From Lachnospiraceae bacterium (GTDB taxonomy: Bacteria > Bacillota_A > Clostridia > Lachnospirales > Lachnospiraceae), in contig JAEEWS010000066.1 of the NCBI GenBank assembly GCA_016287765.1, forward strand, positions 1-8,266: 8,266 nt of DNA, read 5' to 3'. Positions within the stretch are counted from its first letter, which is position 1, and each line of letters begins with the position of its first letter. Below are positions 1 through 5,756 of this stretch, one piece after another. The notes beneath the pieces were generated by a model. It saw only the letters and a list, made by a program, of their open reading frames with translations. It had not been told where the DNA came from and did not search any database. The translations under genes and the position numbers were made by a program.

Positions 1-1
1 A

Positions 2-262
2 AGCATCCCTGAACCCCGTTGGCATTTGTATTTCTTGGCAGTTGATCCGGGATATCAGAAGCGGGGCATCGGATCGGGCGCGATACAGGATTTTCTTATC
101 CCTTTGGTAAGATCCAATGGTGGAAATCTGATCACCGTTACCACCAATTCTAAAAATAACGTGGCTTTCTATATTGATAACGGGTTCAAGCTTGTAAAAG
201 AAGAAACGCTTGAATGCAATGCAAAATCTATTGGAAACTGGACGTTCAGAATGGACCTGTGA
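2..262 (+). CDS. GNAT family N-acetyltransferase, 3' part only
   Basis: The frame is open from the window edge to the TGA at 260-262, so the 5' end lies outside; 86 residues are visible. The stretch VDPGYQKRGIGSGAI matches GNAT motif A, whose Q/R-x-x-G-x-G/A loop binds the pyrophosphate of acetyl-CoA. Downstream, N(N)VAFYIDNGFKLV is the usual motif B region (the 'FY.k.GF' signature). Family knowledge: these enzymes transfer acetyl groups to small-molecule or protein amines. The substrate cannot be told from this fragment. An internal TTG at 26 is not needed as a start because the coding frame continues upstream through PEPRWH. It converges on the AlbA_2 gene, with a shared terminator between them. 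Nothing ties it to mobility functions; it may be chromosomal or cargo. Confidence 0.85.
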   Translation, partial: SIPEPRWHLYFLAVDPGYQKRGIGSGAIQDFLIPLVRSNGGNLITVTTNSKNNVAFYIDNGFKLVKEETLECNAKSIGNWTFRMDL

Positions 263-315
263 GGGAGTGGTCCCTTAGTACAGAAAATCAGCAATAAAAC
301 GCACTTAGAAAATGA

Positions 316-354
316 AAAATCGGGCTTTGAGAATGCATTCCCAAGGCCCATTTT
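316..354. terminator. Bidirectional Rho-independent terminator
   Basis: An imperfect 39-bp inverted repeat is centred on GAATGCATTC. AAAAT/ATTTT, GGGC/GCCC, TTG/CAA and GAATG/CATTC pair, with one bulged C (321), one G-T wobble and one A-C mismatch. A-rich sequence on the left gives a T-rich tail on the minus strand, and TTTT follows on the plus strand. It sits between the stop codons of two convergent genes (262 and 395), which is where a shared terminator is expected. Confidence 0.65.
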
Positions 355-394
355 CATGATAATCAACATCAGGATATGAAGGTGTGCGATGATG

Positions 395-1879
395 TTATTT
401 GAGTCGATAGGTCCTGTTTTTATTGCTTCCCACAGCAACAATTTCGGTCATGTTTGCCAGTATTACTCTTGTACGGTCTGGGCTCAGTCCTATACCTTTG
501 GCAATATCTTTAGTTCGCGACTCACCGTTTACCCGTAAATACGCAATTATATGTTCAACATGTTCCGCAGTTTTTGTCGTTTGTTTTTTATCGTTTGTTT
601 TTATCGTTTGTTTTTTATCGTTTGTTTTATCAAAAACAAGCGATAAAGTGACCTGGTTAAGAACGGGATTTTCATCAAGTTCCGGTGTTTTCCAGCCGTT
701 TGCCTTCCATGTATCAAGTATCAGAGGGAATCCAGATCCCGCATTATCACCGAAGCCGATCATCCTTAGCATAGTCTGCATCTTAGGATTACGCGCCTTT
801 GAATTACCGCCCTTGTAGATTTCTTCCTTGGGAAGCTTAAGGACACCCGGATTAGTGAAAGTAAAGCCGTTATCTTTCTTGATAATCTTAAGAACGCCGG
901 CATCCATCTGGTAATCGGAATGAATGATTGCATTGACAAATGCTTCCCTTATTGCCTTGCGTAGGGGATCATCGTCGATCCTTTGCATTCCTTCCATAGC
1001 GAAAGGTTTCTTCAGATCAGCAGTAAGCTTTCTAGTGACTTTGGTAAAGAAGTTGAATAGATTGTTTTCCCAAGTTCCATCATAAGTTACCCTGTCACTC
1101 CAGCGTGCATCACTGACAAGATTGCTCTCGTCTCTATAATCCATAAAAATGTTATCAAATTCATCTCGTATAGGCAGACCTTTACCGAACATAAGAAGAC
1201 CTGCCATGGTAAGGCCTTCGACTTTATTCTTGCGGTCAACTCTGTATCCGCCGAGCATCTTAAGAAATTCCTTGTCGTCCAGAGAGGACCAGACATGATC
1301 AGGATTACGATCAACGAACATCTGTCTATATGCACGGAGTGTCTCAGGATCAATATCATCCATGGTGTAGTATTCAAGGATGAGACTGTCATTTCCGTCC
1401 GGGTTCTGATCGCGGATCATGCTCTTGATTTCATCTTCGGTTGCGTGATAATCGCCCTCGTTGTTTCGTTTGAATGTTCCTTTATAAGGATTCTCTCCGA
1501 CATAAACCGGTTTCAGATTATAATCTGCACGCGGAACATTGATTACAATAACAGTCAGGTCGTTTTCTTCGAGCGTATAGACATCATCATTCGACAGAAT
1601 ATTGACATTGACCTTGCTGCCGTTGATTGTATTCCAAAAATCATTTATTTGAGATTGAGGGTTCTTTATCCCCTGAATAATAAAGCGTTCTTCAGGAGTC
1701 TTTGCCTTTCTGACCTCTTTGATGCCAAGAACTATGACTCCACCATTGGTATTTGCAAAAGATGAATAAGATTCATACGCTGACCTCGGAACTGTGGATT
1801 CAGCTTCCTTGCACTCAAAAACGAACCTCTCCCCCTTGAGAAGCTCGTCTTTCAGTTCCTGCATTGATCCGAACATCAT
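395..1879 (-). CDS. AlbA_2 (Schlafen-type) domain, ATP-binding transcriptional-regulator-like protein
   Basis: A 494-aa protein. Residues about 12-130 look like the AlbA_2 domain (FECKEA at 21-26 and SFANTNGGVIVLGI at 40-53 are its usual signatures). Residues about 300-410 look like a GHKL/HATPase_c_4 domain: the N-box is REAFVNAIIHSDY with E312 and N316, followed by TNPG and a glycine-rich GFGDNAGSGFP. Residues about 437-494 form a probable winged helix (RTKDIAKGIGLSPDRTRVIL). This layout is that of COG2865-type 'ATP-binding / putative DNA-binding' proteins; their biochemical role is poorly defined. Some relatives are discussed around mobile elements and stress or defence, but nothing here proves that. 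ATG codons at 1879 and 1876 are both possible; GAGGA lies 3 nt from the first and 6 nt from the second, so the second may be used. A repeat-encoded linker (about residues 418-436) separates the ATPase and winged helix. It is divergent from the antitoxin gene. Confidence 0.88.
   Translation of the reverse strand: MMFGSMQELKDELLKGERFVFECKEAESTVPRSAYESYSSFANTNGGVIVLGIKEVRKAKTPEERFIIQGIKNPQSQINDFWNTINGSKVNVNILSNDDVYTLEENDLTVIVINVPRADYNLKPVYVGENPYKGTFKRNNEGDYHATEDEIKSMIRDQNPDGNDSLILEYYTMDDIDPETLRAYRQMFVDRNPDHVWSSLDDKEFLKMLGGYRVDRKNKVEGLTMAGLLMFGKGLPIRDEFDNIFMDYRDESNLVSDARWSDRVTYDGTWENNLFNFFTKVTRKLTADLKKPFAMEGMQRIDDDPLRKAIREAFVNAIIHSDYQMDAGVLKIIKKDNGFTFTNPGVLKLPKEEIYKGGNSKARNPKMQTMLRMIGFGDNAGSGFPLILDTWKANGWKTPELDENPVLNQVTLSLVFDKTNDKKQTIKTNDKKQTTKTAEHVEHIIAYLRVNGESRTKDIAKGIGLSPDRTRVILANMTEIVAVGSNKNRTYRLK
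577..629 (-). repeat. Intragenic tandem repeat (27-bp period) in the AlbA_2 gene
   Basis: On the plus strand four TCGTTTGTTTT-type units follow each other with lengths 14, 13, 14 and 12 bases (577-590, 591-603, 604-617, 618-629). They differ only in the length of the T run. Two adjacent units make 27 bases, which keeps frame and encodes KTNDKKQTI followed by KTNDKKQTT. A gain or loss of a single half-unit, or of one T in the runs of six, would shift the frame upstream of the winged helix. Confidence 0.9.
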
Positions 1880-1894
1880 GAATCCTCACTATAA

Positions 1895-1944
1895 CTAATA
1901 GTATTCCTAATAGACAGTATTATATCATTGACCTAAATAGACAT
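1895..1944. repeat. CTAATAG-type direct repeats around the AlbA_2 promoter
   Basis: CTAATAG occurs at 1895-1901 and 1907-1913 (12-bp period). A variant CTAAATAGACA at 1933-1943 resembles the second copy, which reads CTAATAGACA. They lie on both sides of the proposed -10 element of the leftward promoter. Their placement fits an operator, perhaps for autoregulation by the winged-helix protein, but no binding evidence exists in the sequence. Confidence 0.35.
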
Positions 1945-1947
1945 AAA
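1919..1947 (-). promoter_or_regulatory. Sigma-A-like promoter for the AlbA_2 gene
   Basis: On the minus strand a perfect TATAAT (1919-1924) is preceded, after a 17-bp spacer, by TTTATG (1942-1947), a weak match to TTGACA. Its distance to the start codon at 1879 leaves a leader of about 30 nt with GAGGA near the start. Confidence 0.5.
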
Positions 1948-2017
1948 ATGCATTTCGTAGTTGTTTCCAAAGTCCCGATATAATTCTGGAGTTGTATAAT
2001 ATAACATAAATATTAGG

Positions 2018-2046
2018 TTGAATATTAGCTAAATTCTAACTATAAT
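2018..2046 (+). promoter_or_regulatory. Sigma-A-like promoter for the antitoxin gene
   Basis: TTGAAT (2018-2023), a 17-bp spacer and a perfect TATAAT (2041-2046). Transcription would begin close to 2053, at the edge of the GAGGAGG ribosome binding site (2053-2059), so the leader would be extremely short. Confidence 0.6.
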
Positions 2047-2067
2047 TGCAGTGAGGAGGTAGTTAAT

Positions 2068-2286
2068 ATGATGATCAATACCGATACAATAATTTCTATT
2101 TCAGAGGCAAATCAGAATTTCTCAAAGGTTGCCAGGCTTGTAGAAGAAAAAGGAGCAGCTGTAATCATGAAGAATAACGCTCCGAAATATATAGTGATTG
2201 AGTTCAGTAAGATCCCGGAAAGTGATGAAGTAGCCGATAAAGCTGCTGTATCTATTGCTAAGAAGTTGATCAACGAAAAAAAGTAA
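2068..2286 (+). CDS. Phd/YefM-family antitoxin-like protein, no toxin visible
   Basis: A 72-aa protein. The N-terminal part reads IISISEANQNFSKVARLVEEKGAAVIMKNNAPKYIVI. This matches the Phd/YefM fold: a beta strand, an S-E-A-x-x-x-F-S-K-V helix that dimerises and binds operator DNA, then a strand pair with the usual 'vi.knn.p..viv' pattern. The last 22 residues (SDEVADKAAVSIAKKLINEKK) would correspond to the toxin-binding tail. GAGGAGG lies 8 nt before the ATG at 2068; an ATG at 2071 is less well spaced. Family knowledge: such proteins neutralise RelE/YoeB or Doc toxins and repress their own operon. Here no reading frame for a toxin follows; 450 bases without a convincing gene come next. It could be an orphan regulator or the remnant of a toxin-antitoxin pair. 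Confidence 0.78.
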   Translation: MMINTDTIISISEANQNFSKVARLVEEKGAAVIMKNNAPKYIVIEFSKIPESDEVADKAAVSIAKKLINEKK

Positions 2287-2304
2287 AATCTATATCAAAA
2301 TAGT

Positions 2305-2328
2305 CGTCACATCGTCACAGTCGTCACA
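2305..2328 (+). repeat. 24-bp repeat, left copy (TCGTCACA octamers)
   Basis: Three TCGTCACA octamers start at 2304, 2312 and 2321; a single G separates the second and third. The 24 bases 2305-2328 match 4612-4635 perfectly in inverted orientation. The right copy is in the 3' end of the RepA-like gene. The flanking bases of the two copies show no further similarity. Confidence 0.85.
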
Positions 2329-2422
2329 TCAAAGGTTATATAAATTGATAGCCGGTAGAAAATAGAGATTATTGCAAAACGTTTCTATTCCTTCCGCGCT
2401 ACCGCTTGGATTGCCACCCACA

Positions 2423-2448
2423 ACTTGAGAGGACGCTACCTCTCAAGT
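2423..2448. other. Perfect 10-bp hairpin
   Basis: ACTTGAGAGG and CCTCTCAAGT are exact reverse complements separated by ACGCTA. There is no T tract on either side, so it is not a simple terminator. It may be part of a structured RNA or a protein-binding palindrome. Confidence 0.8.
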
Positions 2449-2483
2449 CGCGTCTGGCGGGATCAGGGTTTAAATATTTGGAA

Positions 2484-2518
2484 CGCAGGCTATGGCCCGC
2501 CTGCGCGGTTTTCCTTTT
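2484..2518 (+). terminator. Rho-independent terminator candidate
   Basis: CGCAGGC (2484-2490) pairs perfectly with GCCTGCG (2499-2505) around an 8-base loop, followed by CGG and TTTTCCTTTT. It would end transcription from the antitoxin promoter or of a small RNA in this interval. Confidence 0.6.
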
Positions 2519-2736
2519 AGCTAAGCCTATAAGAGACTCACAGACGTTAGAAAAGGAAAGATAGGGGTGTGGGGGAAGGAAGGGAACCGCTAATATACAT
2601 GCCTACGCGAATAATACATATGTTCAAAGTGGGTAAATTGTCCCATTAATAGAACAAGAAACGTATTACAATGAGTAAAACGAATAGATATGAGATTAGT
2701 TTTTTCGCAAATCTAAAATAGGAAAGGGGGATTAAA

Positions 2737-3915
2737 GTGCACATTCAGAAAAAGGGCGATGCGTATAAAGTATATGTTAGTGTGGGATATGATGGCAAAA
2801 AGCACAAGTTCCGTACTTCTACTTTTAGGCCGCCTAAAGGATTATCTCCAAAACAATTAAGAATAGCGATTCGTGAGCATGCAGAAGCTTTTGAGCGTAA
2901 GGTCAAAGGTGGAGCAAACGTAAAGTATCTAAATCTGACATTTAAGAGTTTCTGTACAGATGTTTATTACAAAAACCATCTCAACACTCTTAAACCAAAG
3001 ACTGCGAGCGGTTATAAGATCGTCATTGAGAAAAGACTTATTCCTTATTTTGGTGCAATGCCGATTAAGAATATCAGACCGCTTGATATACGTGGCTGGT
3101 TGGCAAATCTGGATAGGCGAGATGGAAGAGACGAAAAATTGTCTCGAAATACTTCTGGCAGTTGGTTTCGAACTTTATCAGCAGTTCTTGGAAAAGCTTA
3201 TGAATGGGAAATAATCGATGAGAATCCTTGTAAGCGTATCAAGAGTCCTGCTAAAACACATTCGGATGTTCAGGCATTACAACTTGAAGATGTAAGGAAA
3301 ATCATTACCAAACTTCCTGAGTACCCGGATATCCGAGCAAGGATGTTTATCTTGCTTGTGCTAAATACAGGTATTCGAGAGGGAGAAGCAGCCGGACTTG
3401 AGTGGAGAGATATAGATTATGATAAACACATAATATCTATTACGAGAACATCACAATATATCCCTGGTACCGGAATGATCGAAAGCACACCCAAAAGCGA
3501 TTCATCTGTTCGAACCATTCCGATTACGGACAATCTAATAGAAGAATTCAAATTGTATAGAGAGTGGCAGGATAAAGAAATAGAAAAACTCGGTGAGTTC
3601 TATCTAGGAAAACAGGGTGATGAAGCACGGCTGTTTACAACGTGGGAAGGTGCTCCGGTGTTTGATAGCACATTCAGAAGTTGGCTAAACAAGTTTCTTG
3701 AGTGGTGCGAAGTGCAGCATGTATCAGTACATGGACTCAGGCATACTTTTGCAAGCATACTAATAGCAAATGGTACGGATCCAAGAACTGCAGCAGCTCT
3801 TCTCGGGCAGAGTTCACCGTCATTGGTCATGAATGTATATGCGAACCCTCAGAACGAAGCAAAAAAGAGAGCGATAAATAATCTGAATTACATATACAAT
3901 CACGATGATGATTAA
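2737..3915 (+). CDS. int: Tyrosine recombinase / phage-type integrase
   Basis: A 392-aa integrase, a normal length for clostridial ICE/IME integrases. Residues about 1-60 form an arm-type DNA-binding domain (MHIQKKGDAYKVYVSVGYDG). Residues about 65-170 are the SAM-like core-binding domain, and the rest is the catalytic domain. Visible catalytic residues are R214 (TGIREGE), K253 (STPKSDS), H332 and R335 (HGLRHTFAS) and the nucleophile Y368 (NVYANP). The position usually filled by a second His (LGH) is Q358 (LGQSS). The GTG start at 2737 is supported by GGAAAGGGGGA just upstream. The gene reads directly towards the tRNA-Thr attachment core about 160 bp downstream, so its substrate site is most likely that core. 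Unlike Tn916-type modules, no excisionase gene lies directly upstream; the only one is across the core on the opposite strand. Confidence 0.95.
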   Translation: MHIQKKGDAYKVYVSVGYDGKKHKFRTSTFRPPKGLSPKQLRIAIREHAEAFERKVKGGANVKYLNLTFKSFCTDVYYKNHLNTLKPKTASGYKIVIEKRLIPYFGAMPIKNIRPLDIRGWLANLDRRDGRDEKLSRNTSGSWFRTLSAVLGKAYEWEIIDENPCKRIKSPAKTHSDVQALQLEDVRKIITKLPEYPDIRARMFILLVLNTGIREGEAAGLEWRDIDYDKHIISITRTSQYIPGTGMIESTPKSDSSVRTIPITDNLIEEFKLYREWQDKEIEKLGEFYLGKQGDEARLFTTWEGAPVFDSTFRSWLNKFLEWCEVQHVSVHGLRHTFASILIANGTDPRTAAALLGQSSPSLVMNVYANPQNEAKKRAINNLNYIYNHDDD

Positions 3916-3936
3916 AAGATAGGTTTCGAGTAAAAC

Positions 3937-3958
3937 GGGTAACTATTGGGTAACTATT
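3937..3958 (+). repeat. Arm-type site candidate, left (11-bp tandem repeat)
   Basis: GGGTAACTATT occurs twice in tandem (3937-3947 and 3948-3958), 22 bases after the int stop codon and about 120 bases before the tRNA-derived core. An 11-bp period puts the two sites on one DNA face. Tandem short direct repeats beside the core are the usual form of integrase arm-binding sites; that role is inferred. Confidence 0.6.
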
Positions 3959-4075
3959 TTAGAAAAATCATATAAAAATTTGCGTGAACATACGTTCGGA
4001 TAAAACCCCGGAAGCACTGATTTTATTGCGTTTCACGACAACATGCGTGAGGTTGTAAAACGGCATTTCCGACAT

Positions 4076-4119
4076 TTGTAATCAGCAGGTCGTGGGTTCG
4101 AGTCCCACAAATGGCTCCA
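4076..4119 (+). other. Attachment-site core: 3' fragment of a tRNA-Thr gene
   Basis: From TTGTAATCAG (anticodon loop with TGT) to the encoded CCA the sequence reads as the 3' part of tRNA-Thr. The visible parts are the 3' anticodon stem, a variable loop, the T arm GTGGG-TTCGAGT-CCCAC, the acceptor strand AAATGGC, the discriminator T and CCA. The 5' half is missing: upstream sequence has no D arm and no partner GCCATTT at the right distance. This is the copy left when an element integrates in the anticodon-loop region and duplicates the 3' end. The orientation says the element that made it lies to the left, with an intact tRNA-Thr beyond its far end. An imperfect inverted repeat (CGTTT and ACAAC arms, 4029-4062) lies just upstream. 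Confidence 0.8.
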
Positions 4120-4128
4120 AGTCTGAAA

Positions 4129-4165
4129 CCCCCGTAAACATTGCGTTTGCGGGGGCTTTGCTTTG
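4129..4165 (+). terminator. Terminator following the tRNA-Thr fragment
   Basis: CCCCCGTAAAC (4129-4139) pairs with GTTTGCGGGGG (4145-4155) over 11 positions including one T-G wobble, with loop ATTGC. CTTTGCTTTGTTT follows. It begins ten bases after the CCA, as a native tRNA terminator would. It would also end int transcription. Confidence 0.85.
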
Positions 4166-4202
4166 TTTGGATGCTGTCCTAAAAACACCCTCAAAATGCC
4201 AA

Positions 4203-4224
4203 TTTGGTTAACGTTTGGTTAACG
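4203..4224 (+). repeat. Arm-type site candidate, right (11-bp tandem repeat)
   Basis: TTTGGTTAACG occurs twice in tandem (4203-4213, 4214-4224), about 85 bases after the core and just downstream of the excisionase stop codon. The period equals that of the left pair (3937-3958), and both share a GGT(T)AAC core. GTTAAC also occurs twice, seven bases apart, inside the xis gene (4395-4407). Confidence 0.55.
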
Positions 4225-4244
4225 TTTTTATTTTTGGGATGCAT

Positions 4245-4580
4245 TTATACTGCAAAAAGTTCAGAGATAAATTTCTCAAAAGCCTCTCTTTTGATCCTTC
4301 TGTGACTACCGATCCAGATGACATAAGGGCAGTCTTTGTCATTAGTAAGCTCACGGATTTTGTTCCTTCCGATTCCAAAGAGTTCGGCTGCCTCGTTAAC
4401 CGTTAACAGCTTCTTCTCTTTCAGTTTGTTTAGGTTGGTTTCTTTTGCCGGGCTCGGATCGTTAGCGTATTCTGCCATGCCTGCCTTTATCATTTCTGCA
4501 TAATAGGCTGCTCCTTTTTCCTGTTTGTCAGCGAGGGGAAGCTGCTGGTCGATAATGATGTTGATGTCGTTCTTTTTCAT
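4245..4580 (-). CDS. xis: Excisionase-like HTH protein (Tn916 Xis type)
   Basis: A 111-aa protein whose C-terminal half (from about residue 58, KLLTVNEAAELFGIGRNKIR) is a MerR/excisionase-type winged helix (HTH_17). The wing reads PYVIWIGSHRRIKREAFEKF, closely resembling the known Tn916 Xis pattern (helix, 'IG...r.IkR..Fe'). Family knowledge: such proteins bend DNA at the attachment arms and bias integrase towards excision. The first 57 residues are a polar extension not typical of the 67-aa Tn916 Xis; what it does is unknown. AGGAGG lies 7-8 nt before the ATG. It is the last gene of the leftward mob-rep-xis operon, 21 nt after the RepA-like gene. It ends 20 nt from the right-hand 11-bp repeats, a likely target zone. 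Confidence 0.85.
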   Translation of the reverse strand: MKKNDINIIIDQQLPLADKQEKGAAYYAEMIKAGMAEYANDPSPAKETNLNKLKEKKLLTVNEAAELFGIGRNKIRELTNDKDCPYVIWIGSHRRIKREAFEKFISELFAV

Positions 4581-4601
4581 GTTTTTATTCCTCCTGAATA
4601 T

Positions 4602-5735
4602 TTATGCTGTTTGTGACGACTGTGACGATGTGACGTCTTTATTCCTACCGTAACGATGAAGTTCTATGGTGTAATCCTTGGTTACAAGATCGAACGGATA
4701 ACACCCATATTCCTTGTGTTTTTGTATTTCATAATCGTGCGGATCTATCCTGGCAAAGCTAAAATATGTTGCATCCCGCCTGTGATCTCTTGTAAAACTG
4801 AAACCCAGCTTTGCAAGATCACTCTGTCTGTTCCAGAGTTTTCCGCTGATCGATTGAGGCTTTTTTCTGGCCTTTATCAGTTCACAGAACTCAGTAGCCG
4901 TACCATCAAAGGATCCGTGTTCCTTAAGGTAATCGAGGGCTTTTCTGAGATCTTCATCCGTCTGGAAGGCATCTTCAACAGGCGTATTCTCTTTAGCAAG
5001 CTCCCAGTGGCTGAGTGTGCTGTTAAATCTGACCGTCAGGATGCGTTCTTCCATATCACGGCTGCGAAGGCGAAGTTTTACGTCTGTGTCATCTGATTCT
5101 TTGCGCATAATGAACGCGCCATCTGATGCTCCGAACAGCCCGTTAGTACCTAAGATGTCATCGAACGGGTCAACGGATCTCATCTTTCGGGTGTGATGGA
5201 TGAGCAGGATCGTGACATTATGAGCTTCGCAAAAATTGTGAAGCGGTGCGATAGTGTTGTAGTCTCCCTGATATGGATTCTTTGTATTAATGTCCGCTTT
5301 GCTCCGTTCACAACGGATAGCTGCAAGCGTATCGATAATGAACAGTCCGATATCAGGATGCGATTTCAGTGCATCTTCAAGCTGTTCTTCAAGACCACCG
5401 CCGATGGGAGCTGCATTCGTTGTGTACATAAACGTCCTGGGACAATCATTCGCAATGCTGAACAAACGGTCCTGCAACCTTCTCTCACCATCTTCAAGAC
5501 AGAGATATAACACGTCTTTCTTCCTGGTTTCATAATTCCAGAACTTCATACCGGTACTGACACAAAGGGCGATCTGAAGTGCCATCCATGACTTGCCGAC
5601 TTTTGCGCTGCCACAAAGAAGATATAAGCCTTTACCCGGAAGGAAGTGATCGATCAGGGGATCGATAGTCTCGAATTCCTTTTCGGCAAGATTCTGTACA
5701 GTATCAACTTGAAGTGGTTTAAATTCTTTTTTCAT
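4602..5735 (-). CDS. RepA-like RecA-fold ATPase (AAA_25)
   Basis: A 377-aa protein with a hexameric-helicase/RecA-type ATPase core. Walker A is GSAKVGKS at 42-49, an acidic pair E81-D82 sits in YLCLED (candidate catalytic glutamate), and Walker B is LFIIDT with D135. A sensor-like ILLIHHTRK motif covers 176-184. This pattern is that of RSF1010 RepA-related ATPases found beside relaxases in Firmicutes mobile elements, where they are thought to help replicate or unwind the excised DNA. The C-terminal 130 residues (DLRKALDYLKEHGSFDGTATEF and after) look like a winged-helix or DNA-binding tail. AAGGAG lies 11 nt before the ATG. It sits 21 nt after the relaxase and 21 nt before xis, in one operon. 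The end of its coding sequence, reading VTSSQSSQTA, is made by TCGTCACA octamers repeated elsewhere in the window. Confidence 0.85.
   Translation of the reverse strand: MKKEFKPLQVDTVQNLAEKEFETIDPLIDHFLPGKGLYLLCGSAKVGKSWMALQIALCVSTGMKFWNYETRKKDVLYLCLEDGERRLQDRLFSIANDCPRTFMYTTNAAPIGGGLEEQLEDALKSHPDIGLFIIDTLAAIRCERSKADINTKNPYQGDYNTIAPLHNFCEAHNVTILLIHHTRKMRSVDPFDDILGTNGLFGASDGAFIMRKESDDTDVKLRLRSRDMEERILTVRFNSTLSHWELAKENTPVEDAFQTDEDLRKALDYLKEHGSFDGTATEFCELIKARKKPQSISGKLWNRQSDLAKLGFSFTRDHRRDATYFSFARIDPHDYEIQKHKEYGCYPFDLVTKDYTIELHRYGRNKDVTSSQSSQTA
4612..4635 (-). repeat. 24-bp repeat, right copy (in the RepA-like gene 3' end)
   Basis: This is the inverted perfect match to 2305-2328. It encodes the last dozen residues of the RepA-like protein, so it is both coding and a set of three octamers (the first reads ACGTCACA, the others TCGTCACA) with the same 8/9-base spacing as the left copy. 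Confidence 0.85.
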
Positions 5736-5756
5736 ACTTACGATAACTCCTTGTTT

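Larger units (their letters stand above)
2287..2736. other. Gene-free 450-bp region with repeats and hairpins
   Basis: No convincing protein-coding frame lies between the antitoxin and the integrase. From left to right it holds the TCGTCACA octamer repeat (2304-2328), a weak possible promoter (TTGATA near 2345, GATTAT about 16 bases later), and a perfect 10-bp hairpin (2423-2448). A terminator-like GC hairpin follows (2484-2518), then purine-rich sequence (about 2550-2590). TTCCTTCC (2388-2395) can pair with GGAAGGAA (2574-2581), and GACGC (2432-2436) with GCGTC (2450-2454). A structured small RNA ending at the terminator is possible, but I do not recognise an RNA family. Confidence 0.5.

Noticed and set aside
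2600..2736. A promoter directly upstream of int.
   Set aside because: Only weak pairs such as TTACAA with TATGAG were seen; none is good enough to list.
4010..4119. A complete tRNA-Thr gene.
   Set aside because: Only the part from the anticodon loop to CCA fits. No D arm and no 5' acceptor strand complementary to AAATGGC are found at the required distance.
4656..5535. Rightward frames of 80-146 codons opposite the RepA-like gene, and similar frames opposite the relaxase and AlbA_2 genes.
   Set aside because: They lie antisense to genes with clear conserved motifs, lack ribosome binding sites and show no recognisable domains.
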